A DNA stretch of 64,000 nt from Ariolimax columbianus (lineage: Eukaryota; Mollusca; Gastropoda; Stylommatophora; Arionidae). Numbering within the stretch: position 1 is the stretch's first letter; each line of letters starts with the position of its first letter. Shown here one piece after another: positions 42,925 to 54,629 of the stretch. The notes below the pieces were generated by a model. It did no database searches, had not been told where the DNA came from, and was given only the letters and a program-made list of their open reading frames with translations. The translations under genes were made by a program, and so were the position numbers. The stretch is from NCBI GenBank assembly GCA_036924085.1, contig JAVGWX010000013.1, positions 45,106,675 through 45,170,674 of the forward strand. Reading direction: 5' to 3'.

Positions 42925-43110
42925 TACTTAACTTAACTTAACGTCTTTATACTGGTTTAGAAAACTCTAGAGTCTGTATACAACCAGTTTCTTGGAGAGT
43001 GATTTTTACCCATGTGCCAGTCCATCTTAATAGAGTCAAACACTAGAGCTAAGTAGACCTGCAGCCAGTTAGGCACCAACTATAGCTGCTCTTAACAAAC
43101 CACCTGGGTA
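42925..43110 (-). mobile_element. LINE-C 3' end with (TTAAG)n tail
   Basis: TTACTTAACTTAACTTAACG, the (TTAAG)n tail on the minus strand, is followed by TCTTTATACTGGTTTAG. The central palindrome is shortened to CTCTAGAG. Confidence 0.75.
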
Positions 43111-43739
43111 ATTGAGAGGGGAATGTTGATAGAACTTTGATACATTGAATGGTAAAATAAAACATGTAAATTATGTGCTAAATGTACTGTAAAAATAAAT
43201 AAATCAAAGCTACCCAGTAGTGAAGGTTAATACAAACATATACAGGTAATGACTCAGTGGCCGCATCAAGACAAAAACAAAATGAAACCCACTTTACTGC
43301 TACAAGACCTTCATCAAGTACAAAATACAGTTTGAGTTCGCAGCCATTACCAGGAAGTGGCCAGGAGTATGTGAGACATGGTATGCCAGTTATGATGATG
43401 ATTAGACCAGTCAAGAAATGCACTGTAACACTGATTGTATTTGTTTAATTTTTGTATGCACTTTCCGTTTGATGAAAAAATAAAGTACTTTCTAACACTA
43501 CATTCTAAAGGAACAGAGCTTACAAATTGATTGAGCGCCTTTTATACGATATGCTCAACAACGATAAGCAATATACTGCAAATCTATATACAATAAATAT
43601 TCACAATTAACTTAAATGTAACTTGCACTGGTTACTTATAATTCGTACATTATGTTCGCACTTCTTTCACAATTTCAGTTCCATCGTTTTCAAAAGGTTT
43701 TTATCTTCTAAAGCGTTTTATTATTGCAAATTATGGAAA
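43111..43739. other. unassigned sequence
   Basis: AT-rich; no gene or repeat family recognised. Confidence 0.3.
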
Positions 43740-44005
43740 TTTATTCTTCTGAGTTGTCTTTAAAGGGATGTGTCGTAGTTCACGGTGAGGCTGCATTACC
43801 CGCACCTTTCAGGCCGTCACATCCGGTTTCGGCTGGTGTTTTTGGGTGCCGTATTTGCAGTCCCACGGTGATCTCTATTCTCTTGCAGCCTGTTTCCAGG
43901 GCCAGCACTTTGAGGTGAAATAGAATCTTGGTCAGCTCTGGTTCGCCGACCCTGATGCAGGAAGCCAGCTACGAGTTGCTGGCTGCTGTCAGCTCATTTA
44001 TTGTG
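43740..44005 (-). repeat. SINE-1-related repeat, older subfamily
   Basis: CACCTTTCAGGCCGTCACATCCGG-like start, then CCTGTTTCCAGGGCCAGCAC and GCTGGCTGCTGTCAGCTCAT, as at 12255-12705 and 39090. Confidence 0.55.
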
Positions 44006-44514
44006 CTGTATCTTCCACCTCTCTTTCTTTTTGTCTTTTTTTTCTTTCTTCCCCCCCTTTGTCTTTTATTTTTTTCCTTCTTTCTTCTTCTCAATTTGTG
44101 GGTAACATTTTTTCAACCATTCGGGCTCATAAGAAAATTATTCAAATCATTCCAAATTTAAACTGCACGTCTTGAAAATCTAATTTTTTCAGCAATGGTT
44201 TCCATCCTTTGATTTTTAGAGTTATCTAGGGATTCTTGAAGAGATCAACTGGGGTGTTCACAAACCAAATCATAAATTTTAATTGGGGTTTCTGTTCAGT
44301 ATGTTTGCAATTTCACAGCAAGCGACTGGTTATCAGAGGTCTGCAATCTAAATAAGTCTGATAACCACTGCGTTATAGTAATCGAAAACGGACATGGTAG
44401 TTTTGCATGTATAAAATTTGCATCATTAGGGCATGTGATCTGCCCAGGTCACAAATCAACAGTTAATTATTCGCTGATATTTTGTATGTGAGTGCATGTT
44501 ATACTTACTAAATA
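44006..44514. other. unassigned, pyrimidine-rich at the left
   Basis: A T/C-rich stretch to about 44100, then unremarkable AT-rich DNA. Confidence 0.3.
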
Positions 44515-44740
44515 CTTAGTCAACTCTTCTTCACCTTGAGGTTTACATTTTTGCCAATAGAAATCTGGACTATTTCATGTGCTGTTTTCTCTTGGGCTGG
44601 TTCCAGTCTAGTCACCGGTCTCTTATGAACATCCAATCTGTTCTTGAATGCATTCATTGGACCTGCTTCCACTATTTCCTGGGGCAATGCATTCCAAGCA
44701 TTCACCACTCTCTGACTAAAAAAAATATTTCCTAATATCT
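44515..44740 (-). mobile_element. LINE-C C-terminal fragment
   Basis: Minus-strand frame: VVNAWNALPQEIVEAGPMNA + FKNRLD, the CR1 C-terminus, preceded by an FFSQ-like remnant at 44720. Confidence 0.8.
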
Positions 44741-45180
44741 AATTTTTTGTTGCTTTCCCACTCATTTCTTCCCCTGTGGCTTCCAATCAAGTGTATGTCA
44801 GGTTATGTTGTTAAGTTAAATGCTGAGGGTGTGTTGTATCCACCCCAAAATTTTGTCAGTGATTTCCAGTTCAATTAATTATTGTGTTCTTTAGTTAAGG
44901 TTATGAATACATATGTGCTCGTTATGTTAAATGGTAGAATAATTTGTCTGTTTTGGAGGACGCCTCAAACTACCGCAATTATTAACTTTCAAGATATCTT
45001 ATGGTGAATCTAAAATTGACTATTAGCAGTTGTGTAGAAGGATCCACTAGCTATTATTTCATTTTTATAATGAATCTTCTCTCATGACTGTTGCATAGAT
45101 AGGGTTCTGTGAATATTAGGATGCACTGTGTTGTCTGACAAGGACAGGCTGATATACTACATGGTGATTCAAAAAGCCTC
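44741..45180. other. unassigned sequence
   Basis: No feature recognised. Confidence 0.3.
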
Positions 45181-45199
45181 GATCAATTAATCAAAATCG

Positions 45200-45435
45200 T
45201 TCCAGCTCTCTGTGGAGCATAGGTCTTCAACAAAAAAAACTGTCAGGTCATCAAACATTGATCTGTCTATCTGCTGCCGAAGGCGGATGTGTCGAACAAA
45301 ATTGTGCAAATATCGTAGTCAAACTGTAAAATAGCTACACAACGCATTGAGTTCTCCGGACTACATCCCTACTTGCAAAACCCTGTTCAAGGCTTGGTAG
45401 TGTTAGATTGAGGATGAATGCAGCAGAAGAAGAAG
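45200..45435 (+). mobile_element. SINE-1, 5'-divergent copy
   Basis: From CCGAAGGCGGATGTGTCG through CACAACGCATTGAGTTCTCC and CCCTGTTCAAGGCTTGG to a GCAGAAGAAGAAG tail. The 5' 80 bp belong to another scrap also seen at 10433. Confidence 0.75.
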
Positions 45436-45772
45436 AATCCTGTTGCATCTGGTGTTTTGCGTGCAATTGCATTTCCTTATCAATGTATAGAGAATTTTGG
45501 AATAACTGGTAGTTTTGAAAATATGGCACCAGGAAAAGAAGTAGAAACATTTCAGATATGGACTGTACAGAAGAGCAGTCAGAGTATCATAAATGGCAAG
45601 AAATATCCAAGAAAGAAATTATGAAAATTAAAGTTGGTGAAACTATAAGCGGATTAAGATTTTTGTGACATAAATGATTACTGTCAATATCTATGTTTGA
45701 TGATTTTTTGATTGATGTTAGAAAGGACGTGTATGGGGGTGGCATCAATGATTACCGTGAATAATATGACTG

Positions 45773-45972
45773 GATAATTTTCTGATGTTTGGTGACTTTA
45801 AAACGTTTGTGAAATAACAAGATGTTTGTTACATCAACATTACTGAGAATAATAATGTAGTTTGATAATTTTCTGATGTTTGATGACTTTAAAACGTTTG
45901 TGAAATAACAAGATGTTTGTTACATCAACATTACTGAGAATAATAATGTAGTTTGATAATTTTCTGATGTTT
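45773..45972. repeat. 91-bp tandem duplication (2.2 copies)
   Basis: GATAATTTTCTGATGTTT starts at 45773, 45864 and 45955, with nearly identical spacers. Confidence 0.9.
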
Positions 45973-47014
45973 GAGACAGAATAAGTGGGACATCATTGAT
46001 TGCAGAGACTAGTCTGATATTAGAAGATTTGATGAGAAGAAGAAATGTGCGACATCAAAGATTATGATTTTCAATGTTTTCTCATGTTTTAATCACAGAT
46101 TTCAGAATTCTATAATTTTCTTTTAATTATAACATTTCACCAAACAAGATTTATTTGATATCAGAACTCGATATGGCTCCTATTGGAGCATAGAACTGAA
46201 AGTATGCTGTCCACTAACAACTATTTTAGGCTGTCGTCTTCAGTTCCGCTCGTAGAACTCCAACTGTCTTGGCTTCCTCTCTACCATTCTCATCAGAAGT
46301 TCTTTGGCCTCCCCACTCTTTTCTTCCTTTGTGGTTTCCAATTCACAGAGTGTCTGGTTATCTTGTTAAATTTTATTCTGAGGTTGCGTTATGTGAATCC
46401 TCACTTTTCTGCTTTGTGTTCCACTATATTAATTTTGCCTCGTTCTTCAGCCTAGGTTATGATAACTCACTTTGCCCATTTAAAAACCCACAAAGTAAAG
46501 AAATATTATTTTTTTAAATTTTTATTACACTGTAACAACCTTGACAAAATGGTGTTCAAATATTGATAATCAGCTTAGGTATAATGGAGCATCTTGATTC
46601 TGGGAACTGAACCCCCAGTACTATCGCTCCAAGAACCCAGTGCTCTAAGTGCACACCGATGCGCCTATGAAAAAAAAACTTCTCGAAATAAATTGAAATT
46701 TTGTGATTTCGTCTGTGAGGTATCTCTGAACACATAAGATGAGAACCTCTGTCTACAAACATTGAATGGGTGGGGCATGTATCCTTAAAGGGCTTAATAA
46801 ATCTGAGAAGTTGAAAATGTGCTTTACAAACAATAAATAGTGTGCTAGTTTATGGGCACAAGATAAGCTCTTCTAGTGTAGAATGCTTTCCAACACTTGG
46901 GTTTGTGTACCTAGCTGAGTGCATTAACCTTATTTAGCTTCACAGTGAGCTGTAGAAAAATCTTTCTGAATATTATGTGGTACAGCTGATAGGTTCATTG
47001 TCTTTCCCCGGGGA
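45973..47014. other. unassigned sequence
   Basis: AT-rich. Short frames at 46183-46517 have no domain. No repeat family recognised. Confidence 0.3.
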
Positions 47015-47660
47015 TTACTGAAGAGGTGGGAGAAGAGGAAGATGGTTAGGAATGAGAAGAAAAGGAGGAAGAGAAGAGAGGAACGAGGAAGAAAAATAAG
47101 GAGCAGTGGAAGAAGAAGAATAAATAGGGGAACGTAGACTGATGAGGCACAGAAGAAGAAGAGGAATGAGGGAGTAAGAGGGGCAAATGAAGAAAAGAGT
47201 AGAAGGAGGAAAAGAATAAGAGAAGAATGAAGGAGAAGAACAGAAAGGAGGAGAAGAGAAGAAAATGAAGGCAGAGAATAAACAGAAGAATGAATAGAAG
47301 GAGAATGAACAGAAGAAGATGGAGAATAAATATGAGAAAGAGAATGAACAGAAGAAAAAGAAGAAGAAAAAAGAGGGAGAACAAACAAACAGAAGAAGGA
47401 AGATGAACAGAAGAAAAAGAATAATGAACAAAAGTTAAGAAGAAGAAAGAGAATAAACAGAAAAAATAAGGAGAATTAACAAAAGGAGAAAATGAGAATT
47501 AACCGAAGAAATAAGAAGAAGAATGGATGCAAGAAAGAGAATGATCAGGAGAATGACTAGAAGAAGATGAAGGAGAATGGACAGAAGTACGATGATGAAA
47601 AATAAAAAGAAAAGAAGGATAAAAAGAGGATGACGAAGAAGACGATGACAATACATAATG
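47015..47660. repeat. AAG/GGA-rich purine tract
   Basis: About 650 bp of almost pure purine on +, built from GAAGAAGA and GGAGAATGAACAGAAG variants. Minus-strand Phe/Ser/Leu frames are artefacts. Confidence 0.9.
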
Positions 47661-47974
47661 AGCTTCAAGGATGTCTGAGCTAGATATTGTTTATTTCATG
47701 TTAGTAATTGATGGATGTTATTCCAACATTCCTGTTGTGTATCCCTGTGCCAGATTGCACTGTTGGCTTGCTACGCCTAGCTTCGTCCGCCAGTACCCTG
47801 CTGTCTCAAACCTAGTCATGCTCATGTGTTACAGTGCATCGGAGTGTATGTGTGTGCGCTAATGAACGTGGCTAAATATAGACTTTGTTGTTATGTTGAA
47901 TGTGGTAGAGTTAACCAATAGTTGCCATGGTTATTACCATTGAAATGCTCTCATTGATTTTATGTACTTATTTT
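47661..47974. other. unassigned sequence
   Basis: No feature recognised. Confidence 0.3.
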
Positions 47975-47986
47975 ATTGTCAAAAAT

Positions 47987-48135
47987 CTGCCGAGGACAGA
48001 TGTGTCCGACTGAAAGGTGCAAATATCCCAGTCAAGCTGTAAATTAGCGGCACAACGCATTCCGTTCTCCGGACTACATTTTGCTGCCTGCAAAGCTTTG
48101 TTCAGGGCTTGGTTCATTGAGAATGAACGAAGAAG
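47987..48135 (+). mobile_element. SINE-1, 5'-truncated, with 12-bp target-site duplication
   Basis: A 149-bp insert flanked by ATTGTCAAAAAT at 47975-47986 and 48136-48147. It starts CTGCCGAGGACAGATGTGTC and ends GAATGAACGAAGAAG. Confidence 0.88.
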
Positions 48136-48309
48136 ATTGTCAAAAATAGCATACCCCACTTAACCAATCATCCAACAACAACACACATACGAAAACATTG
48201 ATCACAATCTATTTTTAGTGCTCTGCACTTTACAGATTTTAAAAACATATTTTTTGCTCTGAGGCCAGATAAATTGATCACTTTGTTTGGAATGAAACAA
48301 TAACTAACT

Positions 48310-48545
48310 AGGGCGATGGAGGCTGCGTGGTTTAGGGGTGAAGCATCCGTTTTACAATTCAAACGCACCCAGTTCGAATCACGATCGTGGCCAGTTTGGC
48401 AGACATGGGTTTTTTCCGCTACTCATTGTATGGAAAGTAACGGCAACCTATCATACTGTACACTTGCCAAGAAACTTATAACAGCCAAATAGGCTGGCGG
48501 CTGTAAGAAGCCACGTACTGTAAAGGACATGTTACTTACTTTTTA
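48310..48545 (+). mobile_element. tRNA-headed SINE-like element (separate family)
   Basis: GCGTGGTTTAGGGGTGAAGC is box A-like and CAGTTCGAATCAC is a good box B, about 40 bp apart. The body ends GGCTGTAAGAAGCCACGTAC, containing a GGCT...AGCC hairpin. Not a working tRNA: no cloverleaf can be closed. Confidence 0.65.
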
Positions 48546-48629
48546 ACTAAGGGGATTTGTTGCCCAGACAAAATTTTAAATTCTAGCTTATACAAATTTT
48601 TTCACAAATTATTTCTACCTTCCCCCAGG

Positions 48630-48800
48630 TGGTTTGTTCAGAGCAGCATATATATGGCGCCTAACTGGTTGCGGGTCTACTTAGATCTAGTGTTTGAGTC
48701 TATTAAGATGGACTCGCACATTTGTTAAACCACCGTCCAAGAAACTTTGTATACAGACTCTGCAGTCTTCTAAACCATTGTAAAAGACGTTAATTCAACA
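48630..48800 (+). mobile_element. LINE-C 3' end
   Basis: CCCAGGTGGTTTGTTCAGAG...ATATATGGCGCCTAACTGG through GTATACAGACTCTGCAG-TCTTC (one arm shortened) to AAAGACGTTAATTC. The same upstream part is present, inverted, at 43000-43110. Confidence 0.75.
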
Positions 48801-49204
48801 AACACATGCAGATACCTTACATGTCATTGGACGAAAGAGCAAGAGCCAGATTGTTGCTGGACGCATAACCTGTTGTTTGTTTATTTGCTGTGTAATTAGA
48901 AGATATTAACATGGGAAAAATATGAAGCACAATCCCTTAGGTGTGTTCAGTTGGCAGAATCTCCTATCTCGTTTCACTCTTGTAGCGAGGCATTTTTATT
49001 TCCTTAGCGATTTGCTTAGGATTCAGGAATTCCTATTACTCCATTTTCTAATTTGTTGCTCTGTGCACATGTTTTCAAATATATGCGTGCATATATAAGT
49101 TCAAAGGACTTGCTTCTGTTATTATTGTTGCTACAATTTACTAGCCAACAATCTTATACATTTTCTTGTTAACATAAATATAAAATGAGATTAAAAATAG
49201 TCTC
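48801..49204. other. unassigned sequence
   Basis: No feature recognised. Confidence 0.3.
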
Positions 49205-49375
49205 ATAGAAGACATCGTCGTTGGGGATGAAGTGCTAGAGACTTTGTTGTAGCAGGTTGCTGGTTTCTGTTGTGGAGGTGACCCGTTCCCTTTCTTGTTC
49301 TCTTATCGTTAGCTAAAAGTCTGGTACCCATTTACAGCTTGGTAGACTTGAAGTAGAAATCCTAGCAAATTGTTA
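49205..49375 (-). mobile_element. SINE-3 partial copy
   Basis: CGTCGTTGGGGATGAAGTGC...GTACCCATTTACAGCTTGGT matches the SINE-3 3' and central parts inverted. Confidence 0.6.
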
Positions 49376-50029
49376 AGTTCAGTATGAGACATTTCTGTAA
49401 GGTTTCAAGAAGCATTTAGGCCTTCATTATGCTAGGGCAACAGCGTAATAATGGGGTAACTTGATCATACCCATTCCTTGTCCCGCTTTCCCTGTCCTAA
49501 GTAGGGACCAGAGACAAGCACCCATTTGCCATTGGGTAAATGGGAGCAGGCTGCAAATGCATCACAAACCTAGTAACTTAGCTCCAAGTCCTATTCTTTG
49601 ATGTGTGGGCAGTGCATGCTTCTGCAAGCAAGCCCTTTGCTCATACCAAAACAATGAAGAAATGAGAAATGAATGTACGTCATTCTCTGCTGTAGGACCG
49701 GCCGAATGACTACCCAGGACATTACTTGTAAAACATTGTTACTCCTTTATTCTTGGCATGTTTTGTTTATTGGCATTACAGTGTAAATTGTATATTAAAT
49801 TATGTGCAATGTATTCCAGATTTTCACAGCACAAAGCACTGCATTCAGATCATGTTTAAATACAAAGTGTTCATTAAGATTGTTTATTGCTCAGAAATTT
49901 GAGGTGAAAAGTGTATTATATTGGTGCGCAGGGTGGGGAGGATAGCCCTTACTTCAACCTTCCAGGTATGATAGATGTTGTAGCTGTTAAATCTCCACAA
50001 TTAATATTTTTAGTCTTCTGTGCGCCATG
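49376..50029. other. unassigned sequence
   Basis: Part (GTACCCATTTGCC-like stretches near 49520) looks like old SINE debris. Nothing firm. Confidence 0.3.
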
Positions 50030-50345
50030 CCATAAAAAGGGCGTTAGGTGGCGGGTTGTAGAAGCTTTTTTCACATCCCGAGCGTGCTGATGAAGGTGGA
50101 CCGTGGTCCTCCAGGTGGTGGTTCTATGCTTGGCTTCATCTGCGCTGCAGGGATCATATCGATCCACGTCTCGTTCATCGACATCTCATCTGCCAGGTTG
50201 CCTTGAAAACAGCCTTTTTCCAGGAAATGCTAAATGGAAGAGAGATAGTGGTCTTGGTCAGCATATTGTGCCTGGCTCTGATGTGATGTCCTGGTCTGTA
50301 TGTTGTGCCTGACCAGACTAGCGTCTCAGTTCCCCAAGTATGATG
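50030..50345 (-). repeat. R1 repeat
   Basis: GGGCGTTAGGTGGCGGGTTG, CATCCCGAGCGTGCTGATGA, GTCCTCCAGGTGG and two terminal units (GGTCAGCATATTGTGCCTG, GGTCTGTATGTTGTGCCTG). Confidence 0.65.
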
Positions 50346-50439
50346 GTAAAAGTAGCTAAAGTGGCTTCCTGTAAGGGGGGAGGATGTTATCTCCACCAGT
50401 CACCTTATGCTTCATATTGAGTAAATAGGAGAAAATATT

Positions 50440-51130
50440 GTATATTAAAAAATATATCTTTCTCCTTGCGGTGTTGTTTCACTTCTCCATGTTTTAAGAG
50501 CTGTTTTTTCACCCAGTCTGGCTCTTCAGGGTACATCTCCACTTGGATCGGCCTGCAGCTTCGTCTTCTCAGGATGCCAAACCCATTTCCAGTGTCTTCA
50601 TGTCCCATTAGCACTTTAAAGCTTAGCTGTGATCGGCTGACTGTGCCATTAGCCGACTGTCCATAGAACATGACCCAGCCACTGTAGTCATCGCTGCCTA
50701 AATAGAGATTACATACTTGGGAGACTTGTGCGAGAACGCACCTCCGCATTTATCACCCTGTCCCTCCGTATAATTCCAAGGATGGGTCGCAAGTGCCGTA
50801 GATAAAAGATGCTACTTTACCTTCGCTCTTGTTTGTCATACGCTGCCAAAGTTGTGCTACCATATAGGAGCGGACTGACGACATGTGCATCGTAAACCAT
50901 GGCCTCGGTTTTAATTGTGAGTTTTTTATTTTCCCAAACACGTGTTGTCAGATGATCAAATATGGCAGCAGCTCTCAATACCAAGGTCTAGAGATAACTT
51001 GTCGTTGATGTTGGACCCCAAGTATGTTAATTGGTGCACAGCTGCCATTTCATAATTGGACATAGAATTCAGGAGCGAACATTGCCCACTTTCAAATTGC
51101 ACCGATTTTGAAACACCATAAAAGTCCTTC
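50440..51130 (-). mobile_element. LINE-R C-terminal half
   Basis: Minus strand, three frames: HQLTYLGSNINDKLSL, LTIKTEAMVYDAHVVSPLLY, RPILGI...DRVINAEV, RQRRLRWLGHVLW, then DMKTLEMGLAS and AAGRSKWRCTLKSQTG. The longest single frame here (50749-50405) lies mostly out of the LINE frame and is not a gene. Confidence 0.8.
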
Positions 51131-51369
51131 TTTCAGCTAAGAGAACCAGAGGAGTACATAAATTAAACATGACTGACTGGTAGATACATAGATCATGCCG
51201 CAATGATTACAATTTTAGGTTTCCCCATAAATTTCTGAGCAACCTTACCAGCCATGTTTGTTTGTTATCTGCATGCAATGATCCCATACGTTAATTATGT
51301 GATATTATGTCTGTTTCATTATTATCAATTATGTATTTATTGAAAGTTGCTGTAACTAGCACGAGCATT
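51131..51369. other. unassigned sequence
   Basis: No feature recognised. Confidence 0.3.
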
Positions 51370-51430
51370 CATGTTGTGTCATACTGCATGTGAGGAGCTG
51401 TGGGATTTGATTGGTTGATTGATTGAGCAT
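51370..51430 (+). mobile_element. LINE-R 3' end scrap with TTGATTGATTG tail
   Basis: GAGGAGCTGTGGGATTTGAT followed by TGGTTGATTGATTGAG duplicates the very end of the LINE-R at 3190-4250. Confidence 0.65.
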
Positions 51431-51544
51431 GTCGAGAAAGTATGATGCAGTCGTAACTTTCTCTAGTGATATATGTGTTCATTGAGAGAGGGAGATGGAG
51501 AGAGAGAGATAGATAGAGTCAGTCTGTACTCTGTAAGATGAGGA

Positions 51545-51615
51545 ATGAGTGGTTGAGCGGTTAGGATACCGGTCTCCTAACATAAGGAATGTGGGTTCAA
51601 AACTTTAGAAAGGTC
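51545..51615 (+). mobile_element. tRNA-like SINE head
   Basis: GAGTGGTTGAGCGGTTAGGA (box A) and GTGGGTTCAAAAC (box B) 30-40 bp apart with CCGGTCTCCTAACATAAGG between them resemble a Ser/Arg-type tRNA half. The acceptor stem does not close, so it is a SINE head or tRNA relic. Confidence 0.5.
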
Positions 51616-51654
51616 TAGATTCTTTCTTTACTAGCGAAAACTTATTGGAGAGAA

Positions 51655-51835
51655 CAGAACAAAGTAAGGTGGAATAAGAAGACGATGGCACTGGATAAGT
51701 CGCACACTGTGAAAATCCCAAACCAGCATCACCAGATGCTCTCTGTCATGGAACACACAGGGAAATAGAGGCAAAGGAAGACCACAGAACACTCGGAGAA
51801 GAGACCTATTGGCATTAAAGTGTTAATCGTATATA
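51655..51835 (+). mobile_element. LINE-R C-terminal scrap
   Basis: CGATGGCACTGGATAAGTCG...ACACTGTGAAAATCCCAAACC...CAAAGGAAGACCACAGAAC parallels WRWISYTLRKP...RGRPRHT of the 41090 copy. Confidence 0.6.
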
Positions 51836-51999
51836 AAGTTATGTGTAACGCATTCAATGGTTTTCGCACATAGCACTTCATTCAGGTCATATTTAAACAC
51901 ATAAAGGTTAATCAGTATGGTCAGAAATTTGAGATGAAAAGGTTATTAAATTGGTACCCAGCGTGGGGAAGGATAGTGCAATCTGAACTTAACTTAACT
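51836..51999. other. unassigned sequence
   Basis: No feature recognised, except that part repeats 49750-49950 (GTAAATTGTATATTAAATTATGT-like). Confidence 0.35.
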
Positions 52000-52255
52000 A
52001 ACGATTTATACTGGTTTAGAAGACTCTGTAGAGTCTGTATACAACCAGCTTCTTTTACATTCGCTTTAACATTCACAGAAATGAACGGGATTCAGTGAAT
52101 GAACTGCATCAGACTTCTCATTTTTAAAAATAATCCAATAAATTTTTTTTAAATTTGACCTTAATTTTAGATCAAGTGAATGTAAAAAAAAAAATTGTTG
52201 TATACAGACTCTGCAGAGTCTTCTAAACCAGTATAAAGAAGTTAAGCTCAGTTAA
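52000..52255. repeat. inverted pair of LINE-C 3' ends
   Basis: 52000-52075 is a minus-strand LINE-C 3' end (AACTTAACTAACGATTTATAC, GACTCTGTAGAGTC). 52170-52255 is a plus-strand one (CAGACTCTGCAGAGTCTTC, TATAAAGAAGTTAAG). The 3' ends point outward, giving a fold-back with about 90-bp arms. Confidence 0.8.
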
Positions 52256-52544
52256 AAGCTGTGATCTTTTTTTTTGCAATTTCAAACCTGTGCTTAACAT
52301 AGTTACATTTTTGTAGTAGTAGATTTACCAATACATCACCTTGCACACCCTGCTTTTCGTATAGGCCGCAGTGTTCTGGTCTTCAGAGAAAGCTTTAGAA
52401 ACAATGTATCAAATATAATACTGGAATATGAGTAAATCAAAGTCCTTTTGTGGATGACTTGAAGCAAGCGCTTGTTGTATGGCGTCTGAAGAAGTTTGGC
52501 TGAAACACAAACAGGGATATTGCTGTTGTGATTGCTCATAATTG

Positions 52545-53035
52545 GAGTCTTGATTGTTGGTTTGAAGGTCGTGATTGTTAGTCTGATAGTCTTGATTGTT
52601 AGTCTGAGAATTGTGATTGTTAGTCTGAGAGTCATGATTGTTAAGTCTGAGTCATGATTGTTAGTCTGAGAGTCATGATTGTTAGTCTGATAGTCATGAT
52701 TGTTAGTCTGAGAGTCATGATTGTTAAGTCTGAGTCGTGATTGTTAGTCTGAGAGTCATGATTGTTAGTCTGAGAGTTGTGATTGTTAGTCTGAGTCATG
52801 ATTGTTAGTCAGATAGTCTTGATTGTTAAGTCTGAGTCATGATTGTTAGTCTGAGTCATGATTGTTAAGTCTGAGTTATGATTGTTAGTCTGAGAGTTGT
52901 GATTGTTAAGTCTGAGAGTCATGATTGTTAGTCTGAGAGTCATGATTGTTAAGTCTGAGAGTCGTGATTGTTAGTCTGGGAGTCATGATTGTTAGTTTGA
53001 GAGTTGTGATTGTTAAGTCTGAGAGTCATGATTGT
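52545..53035. repeat. minisatellite of about 19-21 bp
   Basis: Variants of TGATTGTTAGTCTGAGAGTCA, about 24 units. Confidence 0.92.
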
Positions 53036-53204
53036 GCAGCTGTCATTGATGATCATTGAAATCAGAAATGATAGTGCACTATCCGTTCAACCATTACTAT
53101 CATAGGCAATATTTTTATTTTTCCTACAACTATTGTGTCGCAATCTTGAATCAATTTTCAAATATACCACCAGGAAGATCACAGACATCAGCCCAATCGG
53201 TGTA
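53036..53204. other. unassigned sequence
   Basis: Short spacer between two minisatellites. Confidence 0.3.
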
Positions 53205-54115
53205 TTACTTCAGAAAATATCTTGAATATCGGCCACTTTTAGGTAGAGATGAACAGCGGGTCTGGATCCAGGGAGGGAAGAATATCAGCCACTTTTAGGT
53301 AAAGATGAACAACGGGTCTGGATCCAGGGAGGGAAGAATATCACCCACTTTTAGGTAGAGATGAACAACGGGTCTGGATCCAGGGAGGGAAGAATATCAG
53401 CCACTTTAGGTAGAGATGAACAACGGGTTTGGATCCAGGGAGGGAAGAATATCAGCCACTTTTAGGTAGAGATGAACAATGGGTCTGGATCCAGGGAGGA
53501 AGAATATCAGCCACTTTTAGGTAGAGATGAACAATGGGTCTGGATCCAGGGAGGAAGAATATCAGCCACTTTTAGGTAGAGATGAACAATGGGTCTGGAT
53601 CCAGGGAGGAAGAATATCAGCCACTTTTAGGTAGAGATGAACAACGGGTCTGGATCCAGGGAGGGAAGAATATCAGCCAATTTTAACTAGAGATGAACAA
53701 CGGGTCTGGATTCAGGGAGGGAAGAATATCGGCCACTTTTACCTAGAGATGAACCACGGAACTGGATCCAGGGAGTATAGAATATCAACCACTTTTACGT
53801 AGAGATGAACCACGGAACTGGATTCAGGGAGTGTAGAATATCAACCACTTTTACGTAGAGATGAACCACGGAACTGGATTCAGGGAGTGTAGAATATCAA
53901 CCACTTTTAATTAGAGATGAACAATGGGTCTGGATCCAGAGAGTGTAGAATATCAACCACTTTTAGGTAGAGATGAACCACTGGTCTGCATCCAGGGAGT
54001 GTAAAATATCAACCACTTTTACGTAGAGATGAACCACTGGTCTGGATCCAGGGAGTGTATAATATCAACCACTTACGGGTCTGGATCCAGTCAGTGAAGA
54101 ATATCACCACTACAG
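53205..54115. repeat. 54-56-bp minisatellite, about 15 units
   Basis: AATATCAGCCACTTTTAGGT...GATGAACAACGGGTCTGGATCC recurs at about 53281, 53337, 53393 and on. Two subtypes: the left with GGGAGGGAAG, the right with GGGAGTGTAG and ACGTAG. Confidence 0.95.
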
Positions 54116-54629
54116 CCTTACAAAAATGATGTAAACAACATATAAAGTGGATTGTGCATGGGGCTAGCAACCTCATCATGCAAAACAAATTGTGATTGAA
54201 ACTACTGCATCAAATATGTTCCCTGCAAGGTGGCCGTCATTTCTGCCCCCTGCTGTTATGGGAGCCACAATATGATAGTGATAATTTGTCTTATTTCAAA
54301 TTAGAAATCAATGTTAAATTAAGAATGTGTTTGTCAATGCCAGTTTTAGGTCCATTTTGTCCCATATTATATTTTTCTCTTTTGTTTTTCCAAATATTAT
54401 ACCAGTGTTTTCATTTGCTTGGCATTGTTCATTTTTGTGTTGCAGTTGTTTAATTGTATGATTTTGCCTGTTCACTTGTTTCAACAGTTGCTGTTGATTT
54501 TGTTTGTTCTTTTAATGTGAGCTTATTTGATCATTGGCAAGTAGCCCATTGTCTTAGTTGATGTGGAGCATTGTAAAAGTCTGTAAGCATTGGGTAACAT
54601 GTCTGTTATTTCACCTATTGAAAACTCTT
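54116..54629. other. unassigned sequence
   Basis: No gene recognised. The frame 54196-54453 is hydrophobic but has no domain or splice context. Confidence 0.3.

Noticed and set aside
50405..50749. 114-codon frame that looks like a novel conserved exon with a plausible acceptor
   Set aside because: Reading the neighbouring frame gives DMKTLEMGLAS and AAGRSKWRCTLKSQTG, the LINE-R C-terminus continuing from RRLRWLGHV. The long frame is an out-of-frame shadow of that LINE.
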